Shown piece by piece: positions 1 to 5,797 of a DNA stretch of 7,660 bases. The stretch's first letter is position 1, and the number at the start of each line of letters is the position of its first letter. This DNA is from Yimella sp. Its GTDB lineage: Bacteria > Actinomycetota > Actinomycetes > Actinomycetales > Dermatophilaceae. The translations under genes and the position numbers were made by a program. The DNA is taken from NCBI GenBank assembly GCA_030150425.1, contig JASLFY010000017.1, positions 1 through 7,660 of the forward strand. Reading direction: 5' to 3'. Under the pieces are notes generated by a model, which saw only the letters and a list, made by a program, of their open reading frames with translations, did not search any database and was not told the origin of the DNA.

Positions 1-453
1 CCCGTCGGCGGCGACTTCCGCGGTGATCGCGCCGATCTCCTGGCCGCCGGTGAGTTCCGCGTCGACGCGGTGCATCGTCGCCTCGTGGGTCTGCATGCGC
101 CAGGTGAAGTCGACGCTCTGGTCCTGCGGGAACCAGCTCCATGCGGCTTCGTCGGGCTCGCGTGCCTCGAGTGCCTGCAGCAAGCGGGCGGTCGCGCCGG
201 CGCGCCGGTCGAGGAGCGACGCGCGGTCGTCGGGCATCGGCGTCCGCTGCTGCTGGAAGGCCTCGATCTGGTCGCCGGTCAACCGGTCGCCGATCACGGC
301 GGCCCAGAACTCGTGGACCTCGGTGAGGTGCTTCAGCAGGTCGACGGAGGTCCAGTCGGGGCAGGTCGGCACTTTCGCATCGGTCGGTGCGTCTGCCAGC
401 ACGGTGGCGAAGCGGTCGGACTCGGCCCGGATGTGGGCGGCGCGGTCGATCAT
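1..453 (-). CDS. Mycothiol-dependent maleylpyruvate isomerase-family (DinB-like) protein, C-terminus missing
   Basis: The 151 visible residues start at an ATG preceded by AGGAGAGG about 6 nt upstream. The reading frame is still open at the left window edge, so the C-terminus is missing. The N-terminal part looks like the DinB-type four-helix bundle of the TIGR03083 family: a CPDWTSVDLLKHLTEVHEFW block at residues 31-50 and a THEATMHRVDAE block at 122-133. In known family members a His of the first block and the HExxxH of the second (here E124 and H128) bind a divalent metal, and mycothiol is the thiol cofactor. Maleylpyruvate isomerase is the founding activity, but most paralogues in actinobacteria have unknown substrates, so the exact reaction is not claimed. 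It is co-directional with the DUF4031 gene, 63 bp downstream of that gene's stop, and has its own good ribosome site. Confidence 0.85.
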   Translation of the reverse strand, partial: MIDRAAHIRAESDRFATVLADAPTDAKVPTCPDWTSVDLLKHLTEVHEFWAAVIGDRLTGDQIEAFQQQRTPMPDDRASLLDRRAGATARLLQALEAREPDEAAWSWFPQDQSVDFTWRMQTHEATMHRVDAELTGGQEIGAITAEVAADG

Positions 454-487
454 CGGGATCCTCTCCTGAAGGGGTGTGCTGTGACCC

Positions 488-519
488 TAGAGGCGGTTGC
501 GGACGATCCGTGTCCTCTA
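488..519 (-). terminator. Possible weak hairpin terminator after the HIT-DUF4031 pair
   Basis: TAGAGG (488-493) pairs with CCTCTA (514-519). An inner CGGA/TCCG stem (500-503 with 507-510) sits around a 3-nt loop, with unpaired bases between the two stems. It overlaps the DUF4031 stop codon. There is no T-tract, so it may be only local structure. Confidence 0.25.
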
Positions 520-780
520 TCGCTCGGCGGCGCGGATTCGAAGCCCGCTGGCGATCAGGCGGCGGATCAACTCGCCGCCGCTGACCTCGACCGCGCCGGC
601 CGCCACGACGGCGTCGTAGCGCTCCTGCGGGATGTCGTAGTGGTCACCGTCGAAGAGGTGTTCCGGCAGGCCGACGCGGCGGGCGAAATCGTGCAACTCG
701 CGGTAGGAGGTGTCGCTGACCAGGTGTGACCAGAGGCGGTCGTACGCCGGCCAGAACGGCGGGTCGATCAGCACCGTCAT
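517..780 (-). CDS. DUF4031 domain-containing protein
   Basis: A complete 87-residue protein that fills the short DUF4031 family, common in actinobacteria and of unknown biochemical function. Family-like blocks are MTVLIDPP at the start, LWSHLVSD at residues 16-23, ELHDFARRVGLP at 28-39, HYDIPQERYDAVVAAGA at 47-63 and ELIRRL at 70-75. No signal peptide or membrane segment is visible, so it should be cytoplasmic. Its ATG overlaps the TGA of the upstream HIT gene (ATGA), the usual sign of translational coupling; that overlap also supports this start, since no separate ribosome site is needed. The two proteins are therefore probably made together. The family assignment is by recognition of the motif order; no reaction is proposed. 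Confidence 0.85.
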   Translation of the reverse strand: MTVLIDPPFWPAYDRLWSHLVSDTSYRELHDFARRVGLPEHLFDGDHYDIPQERYDAVVAAGAVEVSGGELIRRLIASGLRIRAAER

Positions 781-1187
781 CGCAGTGCCTCCGCGATGCG
801 CGCGGCGAACTCGGCCGCTTCGCCCGCGGCGTACTTCGTCCGCGGCCAGAAGAATCCACGCAGCCCATCACCTTTCGTACGCGGCACGACGTGACAGTGC
901 AGGTGTGGAACCGACTGCGAGACAACGTTGTTCATCGCCACGAAGGTGCCTGTCGCGCCGACGGCCGCGGGCAGCCGGGCGGCGATCGTCTGCACCTGCG
1001 TGAAGAACGCGGGCAGGTCCGCCGGCGGCAGGTCGCCCAGGGTCGGTACGTGGCTGCGCGGCACCACCAGGACGTGGCCCTTGAACACCGGCCGGGTGTC
1101 GAGGAAGGCGAGCGTCGTGGCGGTCTCGTGGACGACGTACGCCTCGGCGCCGTCGGCCACGATCGAGCAGAACACACAGGCGGTCAT
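777..1187 (-). CDS. HIT-family (histidine triad) nucleotide hydrolase/transferase
   Basis: A 136-residue cytoplasmic protein of normal HIT length. The defining triad is HLHCHVVPR, with H95, H97 and H99; by family knowledge the middle His is the nucleophile attacking the alpha-phosphate of nucleotide substrates such as phosphoramidates or dinucleoside polyphosphates. Other family blocks are CVFCSIV at residues 4-10 (a CxxC pair that may bind zinc in some members), FLDTRPVFKGHVLVVPRSHV at 28-47, and the substrate-pocket FVAMNN before the triad. The start at 1187 puts CVFC where HIT proteins usually begin; the frame stays open to 1331, but that extension is Arg/Pro-rich, unlike the family, and crosses the phoA control region. 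GAGGA directly abuts the ATG, too close for normal Shine-Dalgarno pairing, so a leaderless or short-leader mRNA is possible. It is translationally coupled to the DUF4031 gene and divergent from phoA. Confidence 0.92.
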   Translation of the reverse strand: MTACVFCSIVADGAEAYVVHETATTLAFLDTRPVFKGHVLVVPRSHVPTLGDLPPADLPAFFTQVQTIAARLPAAVGATGTFVAMNNVVSQSVPHLHCHVVPRTKGDGLRGFFWPRTKYAAGEAAEFAARIAEALR

Positions 1188-1222
1188 TCCTCGATCATCG
1201 CGGTCCGCGGGCCGCGGCGCTA

Positions 1223-1266
1223 GTTCGGGAGCACTACACCTGCCGGACACCCAGGTTTCTCCCAGG
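1223..1266 (+). promoter_or_regulatory. Candidate PHO box: phased 11-nt direct repeats upstream of alkaline phosphatase
   Basis: Four consecutive 11-nt units can be laid out: GTTCGGGagca (1223), CTACACCtgcc (1234), GGACACCcagg (1245) and TTTCTCCcagg (1256). Every unit has C at position 4; units 2-4 end their 7-nt core in CC, and units 3 and 4 share CNCCCAGG. The PHO-box direct repeat known from Streptomyces is an 11-nt unit with core GTTCACC; the units here match it at 4, 5, 5 and 5 of 7 positions. The place, just upstream of a phosphatase gene, fits PhoP-type activation under phosphate starvation. The match is imperfect, and binding is inferred. Confidence 0.5.
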
Positions 1267-1291
1267 ATCCAATCCCGGTCGATTCGATGAG

Positions 1292-1321
1292 CGACGGCTG
1301 TGGCCGTCACCGCAGCCGTCG
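1292..1321 (+). promoter_or_regulatory. Perfect 9-bp inverted repeat in the phoA leader
   Basis: CGACGGCTG (1292-1300) is the exact reverse complement of CAGCCGTCG (1313-1321), with a 12-nt loop. A competing shorter hairpin is also possible: GACGGC (1293-1298) with GCCGTC (1303-1308) around TGTG. The element ends 18 nt before the GGAGG ribosome site of phoA, so it could act as a leader hairpin or as a dyad operator. No function is demonstrated by the sequence alone. Confidence 0.4.
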
Positions 1322-1348
1322 GAAGACCCATTGATCACCGGAGGAACC

Positions 1349-2791
1349 ATGTTCACTGCACGCACCCGGCGCGCCACCCTTGCGGGCGTCGCCACCGTCT
1401 CTCTGCTGGGGGTCGGCACCACCGCGTACGCCGGCGGCGGCCACCTGCCGCTGTTGGACCGCACCGCCCGTGGCGTGCTCGATGTCCATGGTGGCGCGAT
1501 GCGTGAGTCGGGCGACGAGACCCGGATCATCGACGCCAGCACCAAGAAGGGCCCGGCGAAGAACGTCATCCTGATCATCGGCGACGGGATGGGCGACTCG
1601 GAGATCACCGTGGCGCGCAACTACCTGCTCGGCGCCGGTAAGGCGTTCAAGGGCATCGACGCGCTGCCGATGACCGGTCAGATGACCCACTACAGCGTCC
1701 GCAAGGACGACGGTCTGCCCGACTACGACCCCGACTCGGCGGCGACCGGCACCAACTGGGCCACCGGCACCAAGACGTACGACAACGCCATCTCCGTCGA
1801 CCGTCACGGCAAGCCGCAGAAGACACTGCTCGAGATCGCCAAGTCCGGCGGGATGGCCACCGGTAACGTCTCCACCGCGGAGATCGAGGACGCCACCCCG
1901 GCCGTCCAGGTGAGCCACATCAGCGCGCGGTCCTGCTACGGCCCGGTCAAGACGTCGACCACCTGCGCCGCGGAGGCCAAGGAGAACGGTGGCCTCGGCT
2001 CGATCGCGGAGCAGATGCTCGACACCCGACCCGACGTGACGATGGGTGGCGGCTCCGCCACCTTCGACGAGACGGCCAAGGCCGGCCAGTGGAGCGGCAA
2101 GACGCTGGTGCAGCAGGCGAAGGACCGTGGTTACCAGTACCTCACCGACAAGTCGCAGCTCGCCGGTGTGAAGTCCGCCGACCAGAAGGCTCCGCTGATG
2201 GCGCTCTTCTCGAAGGGCAACATGCCGGTCAAGTTCGCGCCGAGCACCACCGCGCAGGGCACCCTGCCGCCGGCGCAGACCTGCCAGCCGAACCCGGAGT
2301 TCTCCGCGGTGCCGACGCTGAAGGACATGACCGACAAGTCGATCGGTCTGCTGTCGAAGAACCCGGCCGCCAAGAAGAATGGCTTCTTCCTGCAGATCGA
2401 GAGCGCCTCGATCGACAAGCAGGACCACGCCGCCAACGCCTGCGGTCAGATCGGTGAGACCGGTCAGCTGGACGACGCCGTGCAGTCCGCGCTGGCGTAC
2501 GCCAAGGCCGACGGCAACACGATCGTCATCGTGACCGCGGATCACGCGCACACCAGCCAGATCGTCGACGGCGCGACGCCGGGCCAGAACACCCTGCTGA
2601 CCACCGCCGACGGCGCGCCGATGATCGTCGCGTACGGCACCTCCCCGGCCGGCGGCAGCCAGCAGCACACCGGTTCGCAGCTGCGGGTCGCCGGCTACGG
2701 CCCGGGCGCGGCCAACCTGGTCGGCCTGATCGACCAGACCGACCTGTTCCAGATCATGGGTGCCTCGGTCGACCACCGCCGCAAGAAGTGA
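1349..2791 (+). CDS. phoA: Secreted alkaline phosphatase (PhoA type)
   Basis: A 480-residue zinc/magnesium phosphomonoesterase that releases phosphate from organic esters outside the cytoplasm. The start is ATG 1349, with GGAGG at 1340-1344; a TTG at 1331 is in frame but lies on the other side of that ribosome site. Residues 1-28 form an export signal (basic n-region, hydrophobic core, AYA cleavage site). Active-site blocks follow E. coli PhoA order: IIGDGMGDSEIT with metal ligand D79; DSAATGTNWATGTKTYDNA with nucleophile S130; STAEIEDATPA with D181 and T183; phosphate-binding R194; ESASIDKQDHAAN with E351, D356 and H360; TADHAHTSQIV with D398 and H399; and QQHTGSQ with H440. D181 and K357 match the E. 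coli-type second shell (D153/K328). Cysteines at 196/206 and 312/365 fit the two E. coli disulfides. It is monocistronic, between a PHO-box-like element and a palindromic terminator, which suggests phosphate-starvation control. Confidence 0.97.
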   Translation: MFTARTRRATLAGVATVSLLGVGTTAYAGGGHLPLLDRTARGVLDVHGGAMRESGDETRIIDASTKKGPAKNVILIIGDGMGDSEITVARNYLLGAGKAFKGIDALPMTGQMTHYSVRKDDGLPDYDPDSAATGTNWATGTKTYDNAISVDRHGKPQKTLLEIAKSGGMATGNVSTAEIEDATPAVQVSHISARSCYGPVKTSTTCAAEAKENGGLGSIAEQMLDTRPDVTMGGGSATFDETAKAGQWSGKTLVQQAKDRGYQYLTDKSQLAGVKSADQKAPLMALFSKGNMPVKFAPSTTAQGTLPPAQTCQPNPEFSAVPTLKDMTDKSIGLLSKNPAAKKNGFFLQIESASIDKQDHAANACGQIGETGQLDDAVQSALAYAKADGNTIVIVTADHAHTSQIVDGATPGQNTLLTTADGAPMIVAYGTSPAGGSQQHTGSQLRVAGYGPGAANLVGLIDQTDLFQIMGASVDHRRKK

Positions 2792-2828
2792 CCTCCGGCA
2801 TTTCGGACGGCAGTTAGTTCCAGATCCG

Positions 2829-2860
2829 CCAGTGCGGCCCGGAATTCCGGGCCGCACTGG
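2829..2860. terminator. Bidirectional terminator: perfect 32-bp palindrome between convergent genes
   Basis: Every base from 2829 to 2844 pairs with 2845 to 2860. Folded as RNA this gives a 14-bp GC-rich stem (CCAGTGCGGCCCGG) with an AATT loop, and a GAATTC sits at the centre. It lies 37 bp after the phoA stop and 31 bp before the stop of the convergent excalibur gene, so it can serve both. No T-tract follows on either strand, which is usual for strong GC-rich actinobacterial terminators. Confidence 0.85.
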
Positions 2861-2891
2861 TCGTCTCCGTGGTGAAGTGCATTCCGAAACG

Positions 2892-3167
2892 TCAGCGCTT
2901 CTCGCAGGCGATCCCGTCGTGGTCACGGTCCAAGCCCTTGTTGGCGTTGTAGAGCGTCCTGTTGACGGTGAAGTTGCGGACCGGTGCGGTACGCCCGGAG
3001 ACGTGGTCGCGAGCCCCGGGGCGACCGACGCCGTGGTGGTACTTCGCGTTGAGCGCCTTGCAGTTCGCGAACTTCTTCACCTTGGTGGCGCTGGCCGGGC
3101 TGCTGGCGATGAACTGAGGTGTGGCTGCTGCGACGACAAGCGGCAGGATCAGCAGGGAGCGGCGCAT
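2892..3167 (-). CDS. Secreted excalibur calcium-binding domain protein (first copy)
   Basis: A 91-residue exported protein. The ATG has AAGGA 5 nt upstream. Residues 1-27 are a Sec-type signal peptide: MRR, then the hydrophobic LLILPLVVAAA, then a likely cleavage after SPASA. The mature part has KFANCKALNAKYHHGVGR (32-49) and a C-terminal excalibur motif with D80, D82, D84, G85, C88 and E89 in the DxDxDGxxCE pattern, which resembles a Ca2+-binding loop. C36 and C88 may form a disulfide. Excalibur domains occur in extracytoplasmic actinobacterial and firmicute proteins; the role of stand-alone versions is not established. A closely similar paralogue lies on the other side of the DUF4395 gene. 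It converges with phoA onto the shared palindromic terminator. Confidence 0.9.
   Translation of the reverse strand: MRRSLLILPLVVAAATPQFIASSPASATKVKKFANCKALNAKYHHGVGRPGARDHVSGRTAPVRNFTVNRTLYNANKGLDRDHDGIACEKR
2893..2984. repeat. Direct repeat shared by the two excalibur genes (other copy 3791-3882)
   Basis: The 92 bp coding for the excalibur C-terminus recur at 3791-3882 in the same orientation, 898 bp away. I count 12 differences, about 87% identity. The copies flank the DUF4395 gene, so recombination between them would delete that gene and leave one hybrid excalibur gene. This looks like an old tandem duplication. Confidence 0.8.
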
Positions 3168-3208
3168 GAGAATCCTTCGGGAGCGCGGATCGGGTTACCA
3201 GACGATAG

Positions 3209-3225
3209 GGCCCGTCAAACGGGCC
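3209..3225 (-). terminator. Short hairpin between DUF4395 and the first excalibur gene
   Basis: GGCCCGT (3209-3215) and ACGGGCC (3219-3225) form a perfect 7-bp stem with a 3-nt loop. It lies 37 bp after the DUF4395 stop on the minus strand and upstream of the excalibur start. It could end the DUF4395 transcript; no T-tract follows. Confidence 0.5.
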
Positions 3226-3261
3226 GGGAGCCCAGTTCCCGAATCGGTGGCGCCCGAAATG

Positions 3262-3753
3262 TCAGACGGGCCGGTGGCGCAGGCTGATGTCGTTGCAGGC
3301 CGCGCAGGTCTCCTCGGGCACGATGCCCCAGCGCATGAGGTGGCCGAAGACGAAGCAGCCGGCGCAGAACCCGACGACGCTCTCCAGCAGTGCGAAGACG
3401 ACCAGCACCGACAGCAGTACGACCGCGACGGTGTGGGCGCCGAACCCGATCCAGGCGACGGCGGCCGCTGTGGTGAAGACGAGACCGACTGTCTGCGCGA
3501 AGCGCTTCGGGGCGCCCGCGACGATCTTCGGAGTGCCGAGCCGGGGAGCGATGACGCTTGCCGCGAGGCGACCCAGCGGGCTGAACCGTGGGCCGGCCAT
3601 CACCCGCAGCGCGAAGCCCGCTGCCAGCACCAACGTCAGCCATCGCCAACCGGTGAGCAGCGTTGCGAGAGTGAGGAGTACGACGCCTCCGGCCACGACT
3701 CGGGCGGCCTTCTCGTTCACCTCGTCGGGGAAACCGATGATTTTCGATGCCAT
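3262..3753 (-). CDS. DUF4395 family integral membrane protein
   Basis: A complete 163-residue protein with about four hydrophobic segments (roughly residues 17-34, 37-52, 90-106 and 108-129). Family blocks are IIGFPDEVNEKAARV near the start, RVMAGPRFSPLGRLA at 50-64, a PKRFAQTVG stretch at 82-90, and a C-terminal region with two CxxC pairs: C130/C133 (FCAGCFVFGHLMR) and C150/C153 (EETCAACNDI). The paired cysteines suggest metal or redox chemistry at the membrane, but the function of DUF4395 is unknown. The ATG at 3753 has no Shine-Dalgarno sequence. Instead a CATAAT -10-like hexamer ends 8 nt upstream, which fits a leaderless mRNA. It sits between two paralogous excalibur genes on the same strand; nothing shows that it works with them. 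Confidence 0.9.
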   Translation of the reverse strand: MASKIIGFPDEVNEKAARVVAGGVVLLTLATLLTGWRWLTLVLAAGFALRVMAGPRFSPLGRLAASVIAPRLGTPKIVAGAPKRFAQTVGLVFTTAAAVAWIGFGAHTVAVVLLSVLVVFALLESVVGFCAGCFVFGHLMRWGIVPEETCAACNDISLRHRPV

Positions 3754-3761
3754 AAGTCACG

Positions 3762-3767
3762 ATTATG
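3762..3767 (-). promoter_or_regulatory. -10 element placed for a leaderless DUF4395 mRNA
   Basis: CATAAT on the minus strand matches TANNNT-type actinobacterial -10 hexamers. It ends 8 nt before the DUF4395 ATG, so transcription would begin at or within a base or two of the start codon. No ribosome site lies between. A weak TGAC-containing -35 candidate (CTGACG, 3793 to 3788) is 20 nt away, longer than ideal. Confidence 0.5.
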
Positions 3768-3789
3768 ACTCATGGCGCTGGGGCGATCG

Positions 3790-4110
3790 TCAGTGCTTCT
3801 CGCAGGCGATCCCGTCGCGGTCGCGGTCGAGGCCCTTGTTGGCGTTGTAGAGTGCGGTGTTGACCGTGAAATTGCGCACCGGCTTGTCCGAGCTGCGGGC
3901 GACGTGGTCGCGCGCACCGGCCCGCCCCACGCCGTGCGGGTACTTCTTCTGCAGGTCCGCGCAGCGCTTGTACTTCGTCGGTGTGGCGGCCGAGGCGGTG
4001 CCGGCGGCGCTCGCCGGGCTAACCCTCGTCTGCTTGCTGCACACCAGCTGGGAACTCTGGCACCACCCGGCGATCGGCCCGGTCGATGACTCCTGATCGT
4101 CCAGTGTCAT
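3790..4110 (-). CDS. Excalibur domain protein (second copy) that has lost its signal peptide; possible pseudogene
   Basis: The mature part is clear: YKRCADLQKKYPHGVGRAGARDHV at 47-70, then RNFTVNTALYNANKGLDR leading into the DRDRDGIACE motif (D95, D97, D99, C103, E104), ending CEKH. It is very similar to the paralogue at 2892-3167. The N-terminus is wrong for the family. From the ATG at 4110 it reads MTLDDQESSTGPIAGW with no hydrophobic core, and the other two minus-strand frames contain none either. Homology with the paralogue begins at SPASA (residues 31-35, about 4020), its signal-peptidase site. So the promoter, start and signal core seem to have been replaced. The ATG lacks a good ribosome site, lies inside a 7-bp inverted repeat, and the first 92 nt overlap the regulator's 3' end. 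If translated, the product would stay in the cytoplasm. The start is uncertain; the coding remnant is sure from about 4020 down. Confidence 0.65.
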   Translation of the reverse strand: MTLDDQESSTGPIAGWCQSSQLVCSKQTRVSPASAAGTASAATPTKYKRCADLQKKYPHGVGRAGARDHVARSSDKPVRNFTVNTALYNANKGLDRDRDGIACEKH

Positions 4111-5797
4111 CGCCGCGCAGACTCTCGCACCTACGGCTTGGGACTACCTCACCGGACGGCGTTTCCCAGGGGCTCGCCGACGGAGCGCGGCGCAGTCGCC
4201 ACGCGCGTGTCGCCAGGTGGAAATTGAGTTTCGTCTCGACGTCGTTGAGGTCGTGGCCCGAGATCTGGGTGATGCGGCTGAGTCGGTACCGCAGTGTGTT
4301 CCGGTGGATTGAGAGCGCTGCTGCCGTGTCGGCGTACCTGCCTCCGTGGTCGAGGTACGCCGCTAGCGTGAGGACGAGTTCGGTGCCGTGGCGGCGGTCG
4401 TAGCTCAGCAGGTCGCCGAGCCAGTCGCTGACGAGGCGTTCGACCTCATCGGCATTGGCGTCGAGGGCGAGCAGCCGGTCCACTCCCAAGTCGGCGTAGG
4501 CAATGAAGCCATACGGATTGGCGGACTGCTGACGAGCCCTGAGTGCTCGTTGGGCCTGCTCATACGCACGTGGGATCTGTTCCGGCGAGTTGGCCGGCTC
4601 CCCCTTGGCGATCACACCGTTGGTGTCGCCGTAATCGCGCGACAAGTCGTCGAACAAGCGGCCCATGTCGACACCTCGACGGGCGAGGGCGACGACCAGT
4701 CCCCGGTTCCGGACGACCAAGCAGGGCAGTCGCTGACGGGCCATGGCCCTGCGAACGTGATCGACGTCGCGGTCGTGCCAGCGGTGACCCCGCTCGGAGG
4801 ACCACGCGCACACGATCAGGTCGTGCGGAACGCCAAGGTCGTGGCCCTGAGCGGATGCCCGGTCCACGGCAACGTCGTCCGGGAGCCCTTCAAGAAGGTC
4901 GTCGAGGAGGTCTCGACTCAGTCGGTTCTCCAGTTCACTCATTGCTGCGGCATGAGCCCTCAGCAGCCCCAGTGCGACGCCCGCGTACCGCAGAGCGAAT
5001 GATGCGTCGTCTCGGTCTTTGTCCGGTGGCACCTCCAGTTCGATCGTGCCGAGTTCGGGGCGTCCGCCGATGACCTCCTCGAGCGAGGTTCGCTCGAGGA
5101 GCGGTTGATACCGACCGGCAACCGTGATCCGTGTCGTCTCGTGCCCGAATCTGTCCCGCAGCACGACAGCGGAGCCAGTGAGCCGGCTGAGTGAGGTGGC
5201 TACGTCGAGCTCAGTCCCGGTCGTGGATAGTCGGGCGAACTCCTCAAGCACCCCCTCACGGTGCTGCAGCGCCGCGACGGTGCGCGCCATCTCGTTATTG
5301 GCTGAATCGAGCTCGCGGGCGCGTCGGCGGTGGCGCTCGTGCAAGTCCGCGTCCGCCAGCGCCGTCCCGAGGAGGTCGCCCAACTGCTCGATGACGAACA
5401 GTTGTTCGGGGTCGGGCCGGGCGGAGCTGCGAAGGACCAGCTGGCCCGGTGCGCCGTTCAAGACCGCGACAGAGGTCGTAGACGTCCAGGCGTCGCCGTG
5501 GTCCTGCACGAATACCCGTTCACTGGTTGGGGGGCTCGGTTCCGCCGGCCTCGTTGGCTCCCCGGGGGGCAGGGTGGTCCACTCCTGGTGACGCTGGAAG
5601 CTGACGTGAACCAAGGTGCAGCCGGTCACCGACTCGACCCCACGCGCCAGGACGTCGATGACCCCGTCCACGTCGTGACGTTGCAGCATCGTCACGGACA
5701 TCACCAGCAACTCATGGAGGCCGGTGAGGGCACGCTCCAGATCTAGCCCGTCGATGTCCGCAACGGTTCGGGTCGAGGCAGGCTCTGAGACGGTCAT
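4019..5797 (-). CDS. PucR/CdaR-family transcriptional regulator with GAF-like N-terminus
   Basis: A 592-residue cytoplasmic DNA-binding protein. ATG 5797 is chosen because GAGGGA lies about 8 nt upstream and the upstream in-frame extension (to 6103) is Arg/Pro/Ser-rich and unlike the family. Residues 20-150 look like a GAF-type sensor domain (GLHELLVMSVTMLQRHDVDG, then FVIEQLGDLLGTALADADLH). Residues 150-186 can form a linking coiled coil. The middle, 190-430, resembles the CdaR GGDEF-like region, including NSPEQIPRAYEQAQRALRAR at 403-422. The C-terminal helix-turn-helix (PF13556-like) has DTAAALSIHRNTLRYRLSRI at 490-509, then NDVETKLNFHLATRAWRL. Family members normally end soon after this; here about 55 more low-complexity residues follow, running into the truncated excalibur gene. 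It is divergent from the dehydrogenase gene and is its most likely regulator. The effector is unknown. Confidence 0.88.
   Translation of the reverse strand: MTVSEPASTRTVADIDGLDLERALTGLHELLVMSVTMLQRHDVDGVIDVLARGVESVTGCTLVHVSFQRHQEWTTLPPGEPTRPAEPSPPTSERVFVQDHGDAWTSTTSVAVLNGAPGQLVLRSSARPDPEQLFVIEQLGDLLGTALADADLHERHRRRARELDSANNEMARTVAALQHREGVLEEFARLSTTGTELDVATSLSRLTGSAVVLRDRFGHETTRITVAGRYQPLLERTSLEEVIGGRPELGTIELEVPPDKDRDDASFALRYAGVALGLLRAHAAAMSELENRLSRDLLDDLLEGLPDDVAVDRASAQGHDLGVPHDLIVCAWSSERGHRWHDRDVDHVRRAMARQRLPCLVVRNRGLVVALARRGVDMGRLFDDLSRDYGDTNGVIAKGEPANSPEQIPRAYEQAQRALRARQQSANPYGFIAYADLGVDRLLALDANADEVERLVSDWLGDLLSYDRRHGTELVLTLAAYLDHGGRYADTAAALSIHRNTLRYRLSRITQISGHDLNDVETKLNFHLATRAWRLRRAPSASPWETPSGEVVPSRRCESLRGDDTGRSGVIDRADRRVVPEFPAGVQQADEG
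4084..4112. repeat. Inverted repeat near the regulator/excalibur junction
   Basis: CGATGAC (4084-4090) is the reverse complement of GTCATCG (4106-4112), with a 15-nt spacer. Inside it, CTG (4093-4095) can pair with CAG (4102-4104). It lies in the overlap of the regulator's C-terminal tail with the second excalibur reading frame and contains the ATG at 4110. It may be a remnant of an old terminator or a junction scar. Confidence 0.3.

Noticed and set aside
1188..1331. N-terminal extension of the HIT protein to 1331
   Set aside because: Adds 48 residues unlike HIT proteins and runs through the PHO-box-like repeats and the phoA leader hairpin.
1331..1348. TTG start for phoA six codons upstream
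   Set aside because: The GGAGG at 1340-1344 is placed for ATG 1349, which also gives a normal signal peptide.
1307..2926. Long open frame of 539 codons on the minus strand opposite phoA
   Set aside because: It is antisense to an unmistakable phoA, rich in Arg/Gly/Val repeats with no family motif; typical GC-rich shadow frame.
4388..5002. Plus-strand open frame of 204 codons inside the regulator
   Set aside because: Antisense to clear PucR-family coding sequence; no recognisable domain.
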